NCBI GenBank assembly: GCA_963575745.1
Contig: CAUYUJ010020727.1
Span: 587,501-651,500 of the forward strand
Source of the DNA: Prorocentrum cordatum
Taxonomy: Eukaryota > Sar > Dinophyceae > Prorocentrales > Prorocentraceae
DNA: 64,000 bases
Direction of reading: 5' to 3'
The notes below the pieces were generated by a model that saw nothing but the letters and a program-made list of their open reading frames with translations, had not been told where the DNA came from and made no database searches. Shown here one piece after another: positions 1-10,199 of this stretch; position 1 is the stretch's first letter; the number at the start of each line of letters is the position of its first letter. A program made the position numbers and the translations under genes.

Positions 1-28
1 ACATAGCGGGTAGACAGCTGTGTGTTTG

Positions 29-32
<4 letters not shown>

Positions 33-68
<36 letters not shown>
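33..68. repeat. (AT)n microsatellite
   Basis: An uninterrupted alternating AT tract of about 36 bases. It makes the Tyr-Ile codons of a short shadow frame; no coding meaning is inferred. Confidence 0.95.
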
Positions 69-72
<4 letters not shown>

Positions 73-1130
73 CTCTTTCGTTCGGTATGTTTGTCCTCCC
101 TCTCTTTTTCTCTCTCTTCACCTACCCCCTCATCGCCTTTCGCCCCTGTTCTCTCATCTTCCACTGCTGGGTCGAACCGTTATCCGCTCCTAGCTAACTC
201 AGGCGTGGGCGCCGCTGGTGGCGCGCAGCAGCCTTGGGCGTTTGACGCTGGCAGCCTAGACGAGCTCACTGTGCCTATCAAGGCTCCGTCAGTATCATCA
301 TCTGTGTTGTCGTGGTTGGCAGCGTCTTCGCTATCATTTTCGTTGTTCGTTTTCAACATCGTCGTCGTCGTTGCCACCGCCAGCGTCTCAGTCTGCATCC
401 ACATGTTCGCCGTTGTCATTGTAATCGTTACCATCACCATCATAACCCGAGACAACTGGCAACACCCCCATCGTGCATCCCCCACCCACCCGTCGGCAAA
501 TTCTCAGGGAAGCCCGTTTGAGCATCAGGCCCCCTCTCTTCGTTTGGTCGGCGCGCCCCGAGGGGCAATGCATTGATTTGTTTCTTCGGCGTACCCGCCC
601 CCCCCAACGGAGGAAATCGCGTGGGAATTCGGTGGTCCATTGGGATGAGATTGTAAGTGGCGTTTCTTTATGGTGCCCGCTTGTAGGGAACAGGGGTGGT
701 TTTGAAGGCTTGTTCCCTTTATAGCCCGAGCACCTTGCTCCCACATTTCGGTATCATTACCATCCATATGCGCTCGAGGCCGTGGCCTGGGCAAACGCTG
801 AAGCGTGGCACTGGAGACCGAACGTTCACTTGCAAATGTCGTCTCCTGACACGCGTTTCATATGCCCTCGGCCTGCGACATCTTATACATATTCTTACAA
901 TTTGCGAACTATCTTCGATATGCTCGCTGCCGAGGCATCAACGACTGAGGCCATACCCAGATTGCTTGGCATTCAGGCCAACACCTGGAGCCCGATGTGG
1001 GGGCTATTGGACATTGGGGAATAATGTCACACGCCCAGCAACCCTAGGTCAACTGATGTTCGATGTATGAAGTCTGTGCTTACATCTGTTGTTGGGCACT
1101 TCTATCTTGGAATGTGTAGGGAACCATTTG
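69..1130. other. no gene seen; pyrimidine-rich then mixed sequence
   Basis: A CT-rich stretch lies at about 95-150 and a short GTC-rich stretch at 360-430. Open frames here are short, overlap on both strands and match nothing recognised. Confidence 0.5.
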
Positions 1131-1330
1131 ATTTGCAATGACTTCGACATGCGCGCGCGGGGTCACGCTTGTCGCCGGCATTGTATGATTTGACAGGGTT
1201 GGCGGGTGCGCGATGATTACACGACGATTTCAACATGCGCGCGCGTGTGACCCGCATGGTTTCTCTAGAGAGGATGTCCACATGTGCAGTGTGCTGATGA
1301 TGTTCGAAAGTGCACACGCGCAAGAAATCT
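1131..1330. repeat. pair of CATGCGCGCGCG-containing repeats
   Basis: The core CATGCGCGCGCG occurs near 1149 and 1234, about 86 bases apart, with similar flanks. The same kind of sequence with a nearby ATGATTTGACA appears at 25.52-25.64 kb, so this is a dispersed family related to the GCGC-rich part of the composite satellite. Confidence 0.55.
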
Positions 1331-1379
1331 GTTTGGGACTGGAAGACAGTGCTTGCGTGGACCCCGCACGTTGAGCTTT

Positions 1380-1625
1380 CTCACTCTGGTCGTGCAAGCT
1401 GTGTGGTACACATTCTATAATGCAATCTCTGTGCGCTACTGGTTATGCGATTAATGTACGTGTGGTGCAAGCAGCGTGGTACAAACCATGTGTGGTCCAC
1501 GCTCTATGGTGTAAGCTATGTGGTGTGAGCAACGTTGCGATCGCTATGTGGTGCAAGTTACGCGGCGTAAGCCTTGAGGCGTGAGCACAGTTGTCTACAC
1601 TTTGCAGCGCAGGCGATGCAGTGCA
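1380..1625. repeat. degenerate TGGTGCAA-type short tandem repeat
   Basis: Diverged words of the type GTGTGGTGCAAGC and TGTGGTACA recur about every 15-20 bases. The same family is seen at 19.28-19.45, 20.90-20.95, 26.47-26.53, 39.13-39.30 and 54.01-54.17 kb, where the consensus is near GTGGTGCAATCTATGT. Confidence 0.65.
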
Positions 1626-1639
1626 AGCAGCGCGAGGCG

Positions 1640-1815
1640 CCCACGAGGCGCCCACGGTCGCCCACGATGCGAAACCTCGGCAGACCCGCCCAGCGCACGG
1701 GACGCCCGCCCACGGGCGCCCACCAGACAAAACCTCGGCAGACCCGGCCAACGCGTAGGGCACCCACGAGGCGACCACGGCCGCGCACGAGCCGAAACCT
1801 TTGCAGATCCAACCG
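1640..1815. repeat. about 60-bp tandem repeat, three copies
   Basis: The word AAACCTCGGCAGACCC or a close variant starts near 1672, 1730 and 1795 (spacing 58 and 65), with GCGCCCAC-rich sequence between. The three open frames through it on both strands follow from the repeat. Confidence 0.7.
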
Positions 1816-1964
1816 AATGCTTCAGGATAACACCCTCTACGTGCAAACCGATTCATTGAGCACGGACTCGTACTGTCAAAGCGAGGGCTCAGCGGGGAAG
1901 AGGGAGGGAGGAGAGCGAGGGCCAGGGCGCCGATGCTCCTCGTGTCGGAATGGCCCTTACGCCT

Positions 1965-2055
1965 CTCGAGCGTCGCCGCCGTCGTCGTTGTCGTCGCCTT
2001 CGTCGTCGCCTTCGTCGTCGTGTTCTTTTTCTTCTTCGTCGTCGGAGGAGGAGGC
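1965..2055. repeat. GTC triplet tract switching to GAG
   Basis: CGTCGT-rich triplets run to about 2043 and then change to GGAGGAGG. It lies immediately left of the A1 repeat of the retrotransposon. Confidence 0.8.
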
Positions 2056-2082
2056 AGAAGAAGAAGAGGGATGGGAAATAGA

Positions 2083-2169
2083 GACGTTTACGGTGCATGA
2101 GTGGGACGGAGGTGTGGGGTGGAGGAAGCGAATCTGGCCGACTACAGGGTTGCATGCCAGTTGCCATTG
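2083..2169 (+). repeat. A1 split direct repeat (left terminus)
   Basis: It starts GACGTTTACGGTG and ends near CTACAGGGTTGCATG. About 85 bases match 9445-9531 with scattered differences. It sits about 130 bases upstream of the gag start, as expected for the 5' terminal A repeat of a tyrosine-recombinase element. Confidence 0.8.
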
Positions 2170-2300
2170 GGTTCAACTTGTTGGCCCCCCGAGGGGGGTG
2201 CTCGTGCGAACGCCAGTTGTTTGCGCCCAGCTCGCACCCGGCGCCTTCAGAGCATAGCGCGGGCTGGCGGCAGGGCGCTGGCGGCTGGAGTGCTGACGTG

Positions 2301-4391
2301 ATGGCCCCGAAGGCCAATGCCAACGTGAAGGCTCAGGCCAAGGCCAAGGCCAGAGCGAAGGGGAAGGCCTTGGCCGCGGCGGGCCGCGGGCAGGACCGAG
2401 GGCTCGCGCGCGGCCGAGGGCGCGCGGGCCGGGGCCCACCGCTGGCCGCGGGTTTCCCGCCGCCGCTTCCCGCTGGCGCGGCGCCAGGCGGCGGAGGCCC
2501 GCCAGTGATCCCAGGCGCGCCCGCGTTAGCCGCTGCGGCAGGAGCGCTGGTCCCAGTTCTTGGAGCGGCCCCCTTGGCAGCGGCAGCTGTAGCGCCCCCG
2601 CCAGATGCCTCGGCGGGCGTGGGCGCCGCGCTGATCGCGGCCGTGGCGGCAGCGCCCCCTGGAGAGGCGGTGCTGCAGCGGGCGGCCTGGGCGGGTTGCC
2701 GCCCCCCGCTGCTGGCGGAGCGGCGCTGGGCGGCGGGCGGCCCCCCGCCAGGCGCAGGCGCGGCCGCAGGAGCAGGTGCGGCGCCGCCGGGCGCGGCGCT
2801 CGCCAAGGCAGCCGCTCTGGGCGCGCCCCTCGGCGGCTTCATCGACGGGCCTTGGATGGGCAGCGCGGCGCTCCTCCAGGGCGCCTTCGCGCGTGGGATG
2901 CTGGTGGAGGTGCCGACGATCGACCAGGCGGGCCAGGGCGACGGCACGGCGATCTTCGAGGTCGAGGACGTCGGGACGCCAGGCTCGGACGGCCTCTACC
3001 TCGCGGTGCATGTTCCGCGGTGCCGCAGTGCCGGCACGAGCGCTCGAGCTCGATTCGGCTTTCCCGCCCCTGGGGGCCGGCCCGGCGGGTCTGCTGCACC
3101 TCTGCAGCGCTGGGGCAGTGAACTGCCGCGCCCCCGCAGTGCCAGGCTGGGGTGAGGGCCACATCGACTGGCTGCGTCTCCGCTCGGCTCGCAGCCTGGT
3201 CGAACAGTGGGTTGCGAGCGAGCGTGCTAGGGCCGCCGCCAGGAGCCGGGTGCGGCAGCAGAGTCCTGGGCGCGGCGGGCCCCGCCCCCGAGCGCCTCGC
3301 GGGGGCGGCGCGCCAGGCGCGCGGCATCGGCGGCGAACGCTCCGCCCAGCGGCGGGCTATGGAGCGCGCGGCGGCAGGCGCAGGCGCCGGAGCCGCTCGA
3401 GCAGCAACGACGAAGGTGGCGACTTGCTTTTTCGCGGGGCCCCCTCTGTGACCTGCGGCAGCGGCATCGCGAAGGTGGCGCTGCAGAGCCCGGGCGAGCT
3501 CTACGACGAAGCGATCGAGAACATCGCGCGCGTCATGGGCCTGCGGGAAGGGGCGACAGGTCAGCCAGCCCGCCCGAAGGTGCGAGGCGATCTGCAGGCG
3601 GTGATCTTCGGGCACCACCCGATCCACAGCGTCAGCGAGCGGACGGTCAGGGAACTCCAGACGCCGGCGTCGGCGCTGGACCTGATGGAGGAGGGCCACT
3701 GCCACAGTGGCGGACGCCCTCATGCAGCGGTTCAAGGCTTTGTAGATGAGTTTCAATGACAGGAACTGACACATCGCGACGGAGCTGGAGGTGGTCTCCG
3801 ACAGCCGCCCGGCGCCCGCCTCGAGGACGGACCAGGAGACGGCGATGGGGGGCAGCCATGCTCAGGAGGCGGCTGGAGGGCGCGAGGGCCCTCGGGGCTT
3901 TCGCCCGCCGCTGGCCCGAGCAGTTGGCGCCGCCGTCGCCGCGCGCCGAGCCAAGCCCGCCGGCGCGCGGTCGCGGAGCGGGCCGCGGCGGCAGTGGACG
4001 CGCGCGGTTCTTCCCGCATCGGGCGGGCGGCCGCGGGGCGCGCTGGCCGAGCCCAGCGCGGGCTTCCAGCCGCTCCGCGAAAGCAGCCGCAGCCGGAGCT
4101 GGGGCCGAGGAGTCGAGGGCAGACGCCGCAGCGCCCTCCGAGGAAGCGCAGCGCGGCGCGCCCCCGGCCGCGGCGAGGGCGGCCCGCGGGGGCAGCCCCT
4201 ACCCGCCGCCGCGGCGAGTACAGTTGGAGCTGGAGCCAGACGCGCGGGCGATCGACCATAATCATCCTGCCGAGGAGGTCGGCGCGAAGGGCCATGGCAA
4301 GGGAAGCCGAACGCATCGGTCCCGCCGCGGCAGGCGCGGCCGCGGCCGCGGCGGCGGCGGCCCCTGGCAGCAGGCGCCCGGGCGGCGCTAG
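2301..4391 (+). pseudogene. gag: gag-like ORF of the MTase retrotransposon
   Basis: The ATG at 2301 opens with Lys/Ala/Arg-rich sequence (MAPKANANVKAQAKAKAR), typical for the N terminus of this family, followed by about 170 residues rich in Ala, Pro and Gly. A folded part follows (RGMLVEVPTIDQ near 2900), then the frame moves from phase 0 to phase 1 at about 3010 (HLCSAGAVNCRAP, then LFRGAPSVTCGSGIAKVAL, then AVIFGHHPIHSVSERT). At about 3705 it moves to phase 2 (ADALMQRFKAL), where a TAG at 3743 and a TGA at 3767 interrupt it. The tail is basic and low-complexity (KGHGKGSRTHRSRRGRRGRG). The order and key words match the gag region of dinoflagellate tyrosine-recombinase elements as I know them. 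Its presumed role is nucleoprotein assembly on the element RNA. The boundary to the pol region is not clear between 4.0 and 4.57 kb. Confidence 0.7.
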
Positions 4392-4573
4392 CGAAGGAGT
4401 GTTGCGCGCGGAGGGCTGATGAAGCTGGCGCAGGCGCGGCCCCGAGGGGCGACGCAGCCGCGACAGCTGATTGCCCGCCCGCAGCCGACGCCCCTCCTGA
4501 CGCGCCGGCAGCCCGAGAGGCGGCCGCCGTGCAGGAGCCCACCTTTGCTGCTGCGCGCTGACGCGCTGAGGGC

Positions 4574-6570
4574 TTGGAGGCGCCGCTGCGTGCCGTCGCA
4601 GGCGCGGGCGCTGACCCGGCCTCGGCGGCGCGCTGGCGCGCCGAGGCCGCGGCGGCGGACGGCGCGGGCGACGAGAACCCGTGCGACGGCTGGCGACAGC
4701 TCGTCGGAGGCGCCAGCAGCCTGTCCCGCCGCCCGCTTGACGAGGGCCCTGTTCTGCAGCAGCTGATGCGCGCCTGCCCTGGATCACTCGGGCAGTGCGC
4801 GAAGGGATTTGAGCACGGCGAACGAAGGCAGCTAGGGGGGGCGGCCACGGCGTGACCTGCCGCCGATTCCCTGCCCCCGTTTGGAAGTCCGGGACTTCGC
4901 CGAGGAGAAAGAGCTAGACCCGAGAGACCTGGGGGCCCTGCAGGCGAGGCTGCCGGCGAACGATCGTGGCGCTGAACTGAGAGGCTGGCCACTGGCGCGG
5001 GAATTGCGCGCTGGCTTGCCAAACTCGCCCAACCGCTGCCCAGTTGTCGGCCGTGAAGGGCCTCGCGAGGCGGACCTGCGCTTCCGTCGTGCCGAAGCCT
5101 GAGCTGGCGCCCGACATCGACTGGGCCGATCGGCTCAAGGACCGGTGCATCTCGGACGACGGGTCGGAGGTGTCGACGCCGCTGCGGCTGGCGCTGGAGC
5201 AGATCGAGGGCGGCCCCCCGCCCGTCGGAGTTGCGGCTTCGATCGAGACCGCCGACCTGGCGACGGGCTTCGTCCGGGCAGCGCTGCTGGACCCCGGCCT
5301 CGTGACGCTGCCAGCGCGGCAACGGGGGCGCGCCGCGACCAGCGCCAGGGTCCGGGCCTCAGACGACGAGCGGCACGCGATCGACGCGATCGTGGAGGCG
5401 ATCTACGCCCGCGGCATGGTCGGCCCCGTCGAGGAGGCGAAGGTGGCGACGCGCGACGGGCAGCCGCTGGTGAATGGCGCCTTCGGCGTCGCCAAGGCGC
5501 ACGACCCGTCCATCGCGTGCAGGGGCGGCGTGGGCCGGCCCGTGCTGCGCCTGATCGTCAGTCTCATTCCGTCGAAAGCTTGTCAGAGGTGCATCGCTAG
5601 CGATGCGCCCGAGACGCCGACGATGGGGCGGCTGCAGGGGCTGGTGCCGGCGCCGGGCGAGGAGCTGCTCTGGGGCGGCGCCGACAGGAAGGCCTTCTTC
5701 TACGTCTTCACGGCGCCGTCGCAGCCGCGGCCCCACGCGGCCTTGGGCCCGCTAGTGCCGGCCCGCCTGGTCGGGGGCAGCGGCGAAGCCCCGACCCGCG
5801 TCGCCCTCCGCGTGATCGCCATGGGCTGGATCTCCGCCGTCGGCGTCACAACGCATTTGCACGGGGACATGCCGCGGCGGTCGGCAGCGGCCCCTCGGGG
5901 CCTCGCCCCCGCAACATCCCGCAACGGAAATCACGCGGAGGAGACGGTCCCCCTTCGGATGCCAGGCGCCGTGCCCCGCGGCCTGGTTCGTCTACATCGA
6001 CAACTTCGAGATCGCCGAAGTCGTTACTCGCGAGGAGGCCGAGGTGCTGAAGGGCAGCGCGCCCGCCCGCCCAGCCGCGCGGGCGAGTGCCACGCGGCGG
6101 CTGGCTCGCCAGGGTCGCCAGGCAAGGGGCGTCTTCCGCCAGCCGCTGGTGGCGACCCTCGGCGAAATCGACGGGGTCGGGGAGGCGCGCCGGTCGCCTC
6201 GGGGCTGCGCCGCGAAGCTGGCGAGCCGTGCCCTTTGGATCCCAGCGAAGCGGCGCGCCAGCAGGAGGCTGATGCAGATCCTCTTCGGCCGCGGGGTGCA
6301 CGTGCAGTGCTTCCGCCGGCCGCGAGCCGTCAACGCTCGGCGTTGGATGGCGACGCCTCGGCCTGGCGGCTGGATGGGCATCGGCGCGGCGGAGGACCTC
6401 GTGATGGCGATTGCCTTGTCGGCATTGTGCGTCGCCGACATGCGGCTTGAGGTCGACGCCCTGGTCGCGGCCTTGGACACCTCCGAGACTGCCGGCGCGG
6501 TGGTCTATTCGACGGGCCAGGCAGCGCGAGGCGAGCAGTTCGCTGCGCGAGGCGCGCGGCCGCCCAACCC
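4574..6570 (+). pseudogene. reverse transcriptase module of the MTase retrotransposon
   Basis: It begins with a conserved lead-in (PVLQQLMRACPGSLGQ near 4760). In phase 1 from 5044 come VGVAASIETADLATG, VRAALLDPGLVTLP, LVNGAFGVAKAHDP and RPVLRLIVSLIPSKACQR, a standard RT block 1. ADRKAFFYVFTAP follows (motif A, Asp then Phe-Phe-Tyr), then LRVIAMGWISAVG (motif B region). The frame changes to phase 2 between about 5880 and 5970, where FVYIDNFEIAEVV gives motif C at 5993-6004 as Tyr-Ile-Asp-Asn rather than YxDD. The connection region ends with VQCFRRPRAVNARRW and VAALDTSETAGAV, the ASDAS-like word usual before the methylase in this family. The enzyme would copy element RNA into cDNA. The frame change means this copy cannot make an intact protein. 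Confidence 0.8.
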
Positions 6571-6579
6571 CGCTTGCAA

Positions 6580-7750
6580 GGGGGGGGCGGCGCTGATCTC
6601 GGCCTTCGATCGCGGGGATCGACGGGGCCAGGCGAGCTTTCGAGATCTCGGGCCTCGCCCCCGCGGCGCGCCCCTCGTTCGAGACCGACCTGGGCGCGGC
6701 GAGGGTGGCCCGGCGCGCCTTTCCGAGCACCGTGCGCCTCGGCGACATCACGAAGGCCGACCCGATGGAGCTGGCCTTGCGGCCCCGAGAGCACGGCCGC
6801 ATTTCGCGGGTGCTCGTCGTCGGGGGTTTCCCTTGTCATGGCCACGCGGCGCGGGCAGCGCTGACGGCCTCGCGGGACTTGCTGCCCTCCTTCGAGGTGG
6901 AACCCGCAAAGAAGCGGTCGGCAGATGGGGCCAGCCGCCGCTCGTGCCACGTGATGCTCGCGGCCGAGTTACCGCCCGCGCCAGAGCGGCTGCCGCGCGG
7001 AGCGAGCTGGCCCGGCGAGGCGGCGCGCGAGCGGCTTCCCACCTTCGTGCGGCGGGCGCTGCGGAAGTCGCCGCGGCCGCGGCCTGCGGGGATCAAGTCT
7101 CGCAGCGAGGCGGAGCTCCAGCGCTGGGGGGCCGCCGGCTTCGCGGCGCCGCCATGCCAGTTGATGGACAAGAGCTGCTTGCGCTGGAGCGCCAGCCGGC
7201 CCATTGGGCCGTGCAGGCCGGGCTGCTGGCGGCCGTGCCGGGGCTCGCCGCCCTCCGCGCCAGCTCGCGAAGCTGGGCCGGCGGGCGCAGGCTCTGGGCT
7301 GGGGGCGCGGCCACGCTGCGCGAGGGCAGCGAGGCGGTGGCCGAGGAGCACCTCGCCCAGCTGGACAGCGCCGCCGCTGCTGCGACTGACCGCCTGGATG
7401 GCCGCCCGACGTGGATGCGCATTTCGACCCGCGAAACACAGGGTCCGGCCCAAAATGGCCCTGTCAGTCACGGCAGGCCATTTCGGGGCTGACCTTTTGA
7501 TTTGACGAGGATAACGGCCCTCGCGGCGATCGCGCTCCTGATGGCCGCGCCCGCGCACAGGTGCCGTCGAAAGGCGTGGCCGCCGCTGCCCCCGCGGCCG
7601 ACGAGAAGCTGATCTACGTGGCGGGGCTCGCGCCGCTGGAGACTTGGGCCCTCGAAGTGGGGGAACCACTATCCAGTGGGCCCTGGGCGCTCGCTGGCGG
7701 ACGCCGTGGCGCTGTGCGCCAGCTGGCTCGCGGGGCAGCCGGCGCTCCTG
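6580..7750 (+). pseudogene. C5-cytosine DNA methyltransferase domain
   Basis: Phase 2 reads ALISAFD (motif I start), then phase 0 continues from about 6615 with GIDGARRAFEISGLAP, FETDLGAARVARRAFP (motif II/III region), VRLGDITKADP and VLVVGGFPCHGHAA. The last is motif IV; the catalytic Cys codon is 6834-6836, and the usual Pro-Cys-Gln reads Pro-Cys-His. Downstream LPTFVRRALRKS and AELQRW match the part after the catalytic region in retroelement-borne dinoflagellate methylases. KWGNHYPVG near 7650 resembles motif X (LGNSF) in another frame. The domain would methylate CG sites in DNA, possibly the element's own cDNA. The ENV motif VI is not visible, and TGA at 7492 or 7505 ends the open frames. 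The domain lies between RT and RNase H and is part of the polyprotein, not a host gene. Confidence 0.75.
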
Positions 7751-8337
7751 GGCGCGCTCGAGGAGCTGCGCGGGCCTCGGCTGTCGTGCCGCTGCCCGCC
7801 AGAGGCGCCGCGCCGCGCCGACGCGCTGCTGGGGCAGCTCGCGCAGCGGGGCCCGAACAAGTGGCGACCCTTCGCGCCAGAGCAGCGGCTGGTCGCCGCG
7901 CCTGTAGTGATATGCGATCATTATGGAGCGGGTCTTGGAGTCGACGCGAACTCGGAGGCGCTCGGCAAGGTCTTCCCAGGGCAGGGGGTGGATTCAGAGC
8001 CGCTGTTCTGGCAAACGGCAAGGCAGCTGGTGTGCCACGAGCAGGGGCCGCACATCAACGCCTTGGAGTGCGAGGCGGCGTTGATGGCGCTGCGCTGGAG
8101 GGCCCGCGCGACTGCTCGCCACAGCCGGGTCTTCCTGCATCTCCTCGACAGCATGGTCCACGTCGGTGCGCTGAGCGAGCGCCAGCCCAGCAGTGCGCAG
8201 CCCAACAAGGTGGCGCGCGCGTTCTCCGCCCTGGAGCTGGCGACGGCGCCCGCGGGGTCTTCGGCTGCGCGTCCTCGACCAAGAACCCAGCTGACGCGCC
8301 CTCGCGCCTGAGGGATGGTCGGGCGATCGACGCCTGA
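7676..8337 (+). pseudogene. RNase H module of the MTase retrotransposon
   Basis: Phase 2 reads ADAVALCASWL, WRPFAPEQR, WQTARQLVCHEQGPHINALE, AALMALRWRARATARHS and VFLHLLDSMVHVGALSER. The words HINALE..ALRWR and LLDS..V are the RNase H core of DIRS-order elements (conserved acidic Glu and Asp). The end switches to phase 1 and gives FGCASSTKNPADAPSRL, the usual terminal NPADxPSR signature, with TGA at 8335. The module would degrade the RNA strand of the hybrid. It stands after the methylase domain, whereas in Dictyostelium DIRS-1 the RNase H precedes the methylase. The frame switch near 8240 breaks this copy. Confidence 0.8.
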
Positions 8338-8549
8338 CTCGAGGCGCGCTGCCCGAGCGCCGCTGGGCCGCCGGGCTGGCGCGAGAGTGAATCCTAGAAC
8401 GCGCGCGCGGTGCAAGCGCGCATGCCGGCAGCTTGTTGACCATTTGCTTGCCATGTACCTCGCCTCGCCTATCGCAGGGGATGAAATGGACCATCGCCTT
8501 CCAGGCTACCTTGAGCACCTTCGGAGCAGTGGAGCGACCTAGGTTCAAG

Positions 8550-9180
8550 CGAACGACACGCTCAGTGGTGTGCATCATTTCCTTCGCTCGAGGCGCCAGA
8601 TGCCAGGCGCCTGGCGCCTGCTGTCAGTTTGGGGCCGCCTGGAGGTGCCTAGCCGCGCGCCGCCCATGCCTGCTCGCGTCGCCGCCGCTGTGGCTGGCTG
8701 GGCGCTTGCGCATTCTCGCATCGCTCTCGCAGCGCGTGTGCTAGCAGGTTTTCACCTGTGCCTGAGAACAGGGGGGGGCCGCGCGCTCGTGCAGATCGGA
8801 GCCGACGGGCGCGGAGTAGTGTCATTTCCGTAGACCAAGACGGCAGCCCAGAAGGGCGCCCGCAAGAACGTCACTGTTGACGACCCGTATGTAGGCGTCT
8901 AGTTGCACCGCCAACTCGCGCTGGACGGCGCGGGGGCGTCGTGGCCCGGCACCCGGCAGAGCTTCCACGGCGCCTTCAAAGAAGCGCTGGCGGGGATGGG
9001 CCGCGCGCACTTGCGCCTCTCGCCCTGCAGTTTGCGGCGACTCGCGAATCTCCCAGCTCGGGCGATCTCGCGCGAGCCATGATGCGCGGTCGCTGGGGCT
9101 CGGCGCGCGCGGCCAAAATATACATCGAGGGTGGGGCCACAGTTCTTGACCGAAATGAAATTCACGTGGCGCGCGTCTTC
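8550..9180 (+). pseudogene. tyrosine recombinase module
   Basis: Phase 2 reads GAWRLLSVWGRLEVPSRAPP and then LAGFHLCLRTGGGR; the Arg codon at 8765 is box I, although the usual Glu after Thr-Gly is Gly. VVSFP, a TAG at 8831, TKTAAQKGARKNVTVDDP, a second in-frame TAG near 8888 and then FKEALAGMGRAHLRLSP follow, with SLRR at 9029-9040 (box II). The frame moves to phase 1, giving MMRGRWGSARAAKIYIEGG; Trp at 9094 and Tyr at 9121-9123 fit the H/W and nucleophile positions. The enzyme would integrate circular cDNA without target duplication. The TAG at 8831 stands at a conserved Trp and the second TAG probably at a Gln. All catalytic positions can be read, but not in one frame. Confidence 0.75.
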
Positions 9181-9261
9181 CGCGCTCAGCTCGCGGCTGC
9201 AATCGCTTGTCGCTCGGGCCCAAGCGGACTTCGGCCAGGGCCAGATGAGGGTTCGGTGGGG

Positions 9262-9445
9262 GCGCGCCTTGAGGTGCGTGCGCACCCCCGCTACCATTCG
9301 AGCGCGTCTGCTGTTGGCGATATTGTCTCGTGCGCTCGTTTGGTGCGAGTGCGCCCGCCTCCAGCGCTTCCGACACTGCGCGATGGCCAGAGGAAAAGCT
9401 TGATCTCAGCTGCTGCCGCAGACCCCGCCCCGCCCCAATCATATA
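9262..9445 (+). repeat. B1 split direct repeat
   Basis: About 184 bases starting near CGCGCCTTGAGG and ending CCCCAATCATATA. It matches 9587-9770 at an offset of 325. It directly abuts A2 and begins shortly after the recombinase. Confidence 0.75.
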
Positions 9446-9531
9446 GACGTTTACGGTGAATGAGTGGGGGCGGGGGAGCGGAATCGAGGAAGCGAGTCTG
9501 GCCGACTACAGGGTTGCATGGCAGTTGCCAC
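9446..9531 (+). repeat. A2 split direct repeat
   Basis: Second copy of the A1 sequence, with GGCCGACTACAGGGTTGCAT shared exactly. It lies between B1 and B2, as expected of Ngaro-like elements. Confidence 0.8.
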
Positions 9532-9586
9532 TGCCCCGCCCAGTTCCCACCCTCGGCTCGCCGCGGAATTGGTATTGTTCCTTGCT

Positions 9587-9770
9587 CGCGTCTTGAGGAG
9601 CGAGCGAGCCCCCGCTGCCGTTCGAGAGCTTCTGCTTTTTGACGATATTGTCTCGTGCGCTCGTTTGGCGCGAGTGCGCCCGCCCCTAGCGTTTCCGGCA
9701 ATGTGCGGTGGCCAGAGGAAAATATGATCTCAGCTGCTGCCGCAGACCCCGCCCCGCCCCAATCATATAT
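9587..9770 (+). repeat. B2 split direct repeat (right terminus)
   Basis: Second copy of B. It shares GATATTGTCTCGTGCGCTCG and a TCTCAGCTGCTGCCGCAGAC block with B1. It marks the right end of the retrotransposon; the following sequence is unlike A2. Confidence 0.75.
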
Positions 9771-10105
9771 GATCAATCTTGCATTTTCGAGCGCTGACAG
9801 ACGTGGCGGGGATTCTGGTCATTTATCCACGCTCTCCCATTGCAATGTTGATCTCAATGTGGGTTGTGGTCGGTGGTTTGTGGGCTCTAACAATTCTGTT
9901 GGCTCAAGCCCCCTCCGTTGCCACGCCCTCAATATTGATCTGGGGGGTCCGGGGGGGGCATCTTGCGCCGGGGAACGCAATGTCCACGCGCGGGTGGGGG
10001 GGCCTCGGGGGGGGCGGGTGCCTCCAAGATGCAGAGACCCCTTCCCCTTCTCGCCCCCCTCCCTGCGCGTATTCTTTGTAACTTCTCTGCAGCATTCTTT
10101 AGGAT
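9771..10105. other. no gene seen
   Basis: Mixed sequence with G-runs at 9940-10015. Nothing recognised. Confidence 0.4.
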
Positions 10106-10199
10106 CGAGGCCGGTTCCTTTTCAAAATGTGGCTCTCGCTTACGTGCCGCGCGCATTCGTCTAAAAAGTTCGCAGCAGTTCCAAGGACTCGAAGTGCAC

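Larger units (their letters stand above)
2083..9770 (+). mobile_element. decayed tyrosine-recombinase (DIRS-order) retrotransposon carrying a C5-cytosine methyltransferase
   Basis: About 7.7 kb. Recognisable modules lie in one direction: gag (from 2301), reverse transcriptase (about 4.6-6.5 kb), C5-MTase (6.58-7.75 kb), RNase H (7.7-8.34 kb) and tyrosine recombinase (8.55-9.18 kb). An 85-bp repeat left of gag (A1) recurs to the right (A2), sandwiched between two copies of a roughly 184-bp repeat (B1, B2). A1-ORFs-B1-A2-B2 is the split-direct-repeat plan known from Ngaro/VIPER/PAT-type elements, which use a tyrosine recombinase and leave no target duplication. At least six frame changes and several nonsense codons show that this copy is dead, unless the assembly has indel errors. 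C5-MTases inside dinoflagellate retrotransposons are published; the family match here is from my knowledge of such proteins, not from a search. Confidence 0.85.

Noticed and set aside
3753-5322. Long minus-strand frames (344 and 486 codons) opposite the gag/RT region
   Set aside because: Shadow frames of very GC-rich coding sequence; family words are read only on the plus strand.
6836-7921. Minus-strand 361-codon frame
   Set aside because: Shadow of the methylase and RNase H region.
2083-9531. A1 and A2 as LTRs of a gypsy/copia element
   Set aside because: The copies are only about 85 bases, A2 is internal between B1 and B2, and the element encodes a tyrosine recombinase instead of a DDE integrase.
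9891-9908. TTGGCTCAAG, resembling the end of the dinoflagellate spliced leader
   Set aside because: Only about 10 bases match exactly, the upstream part differs, and no retroposed coding sequence follows.
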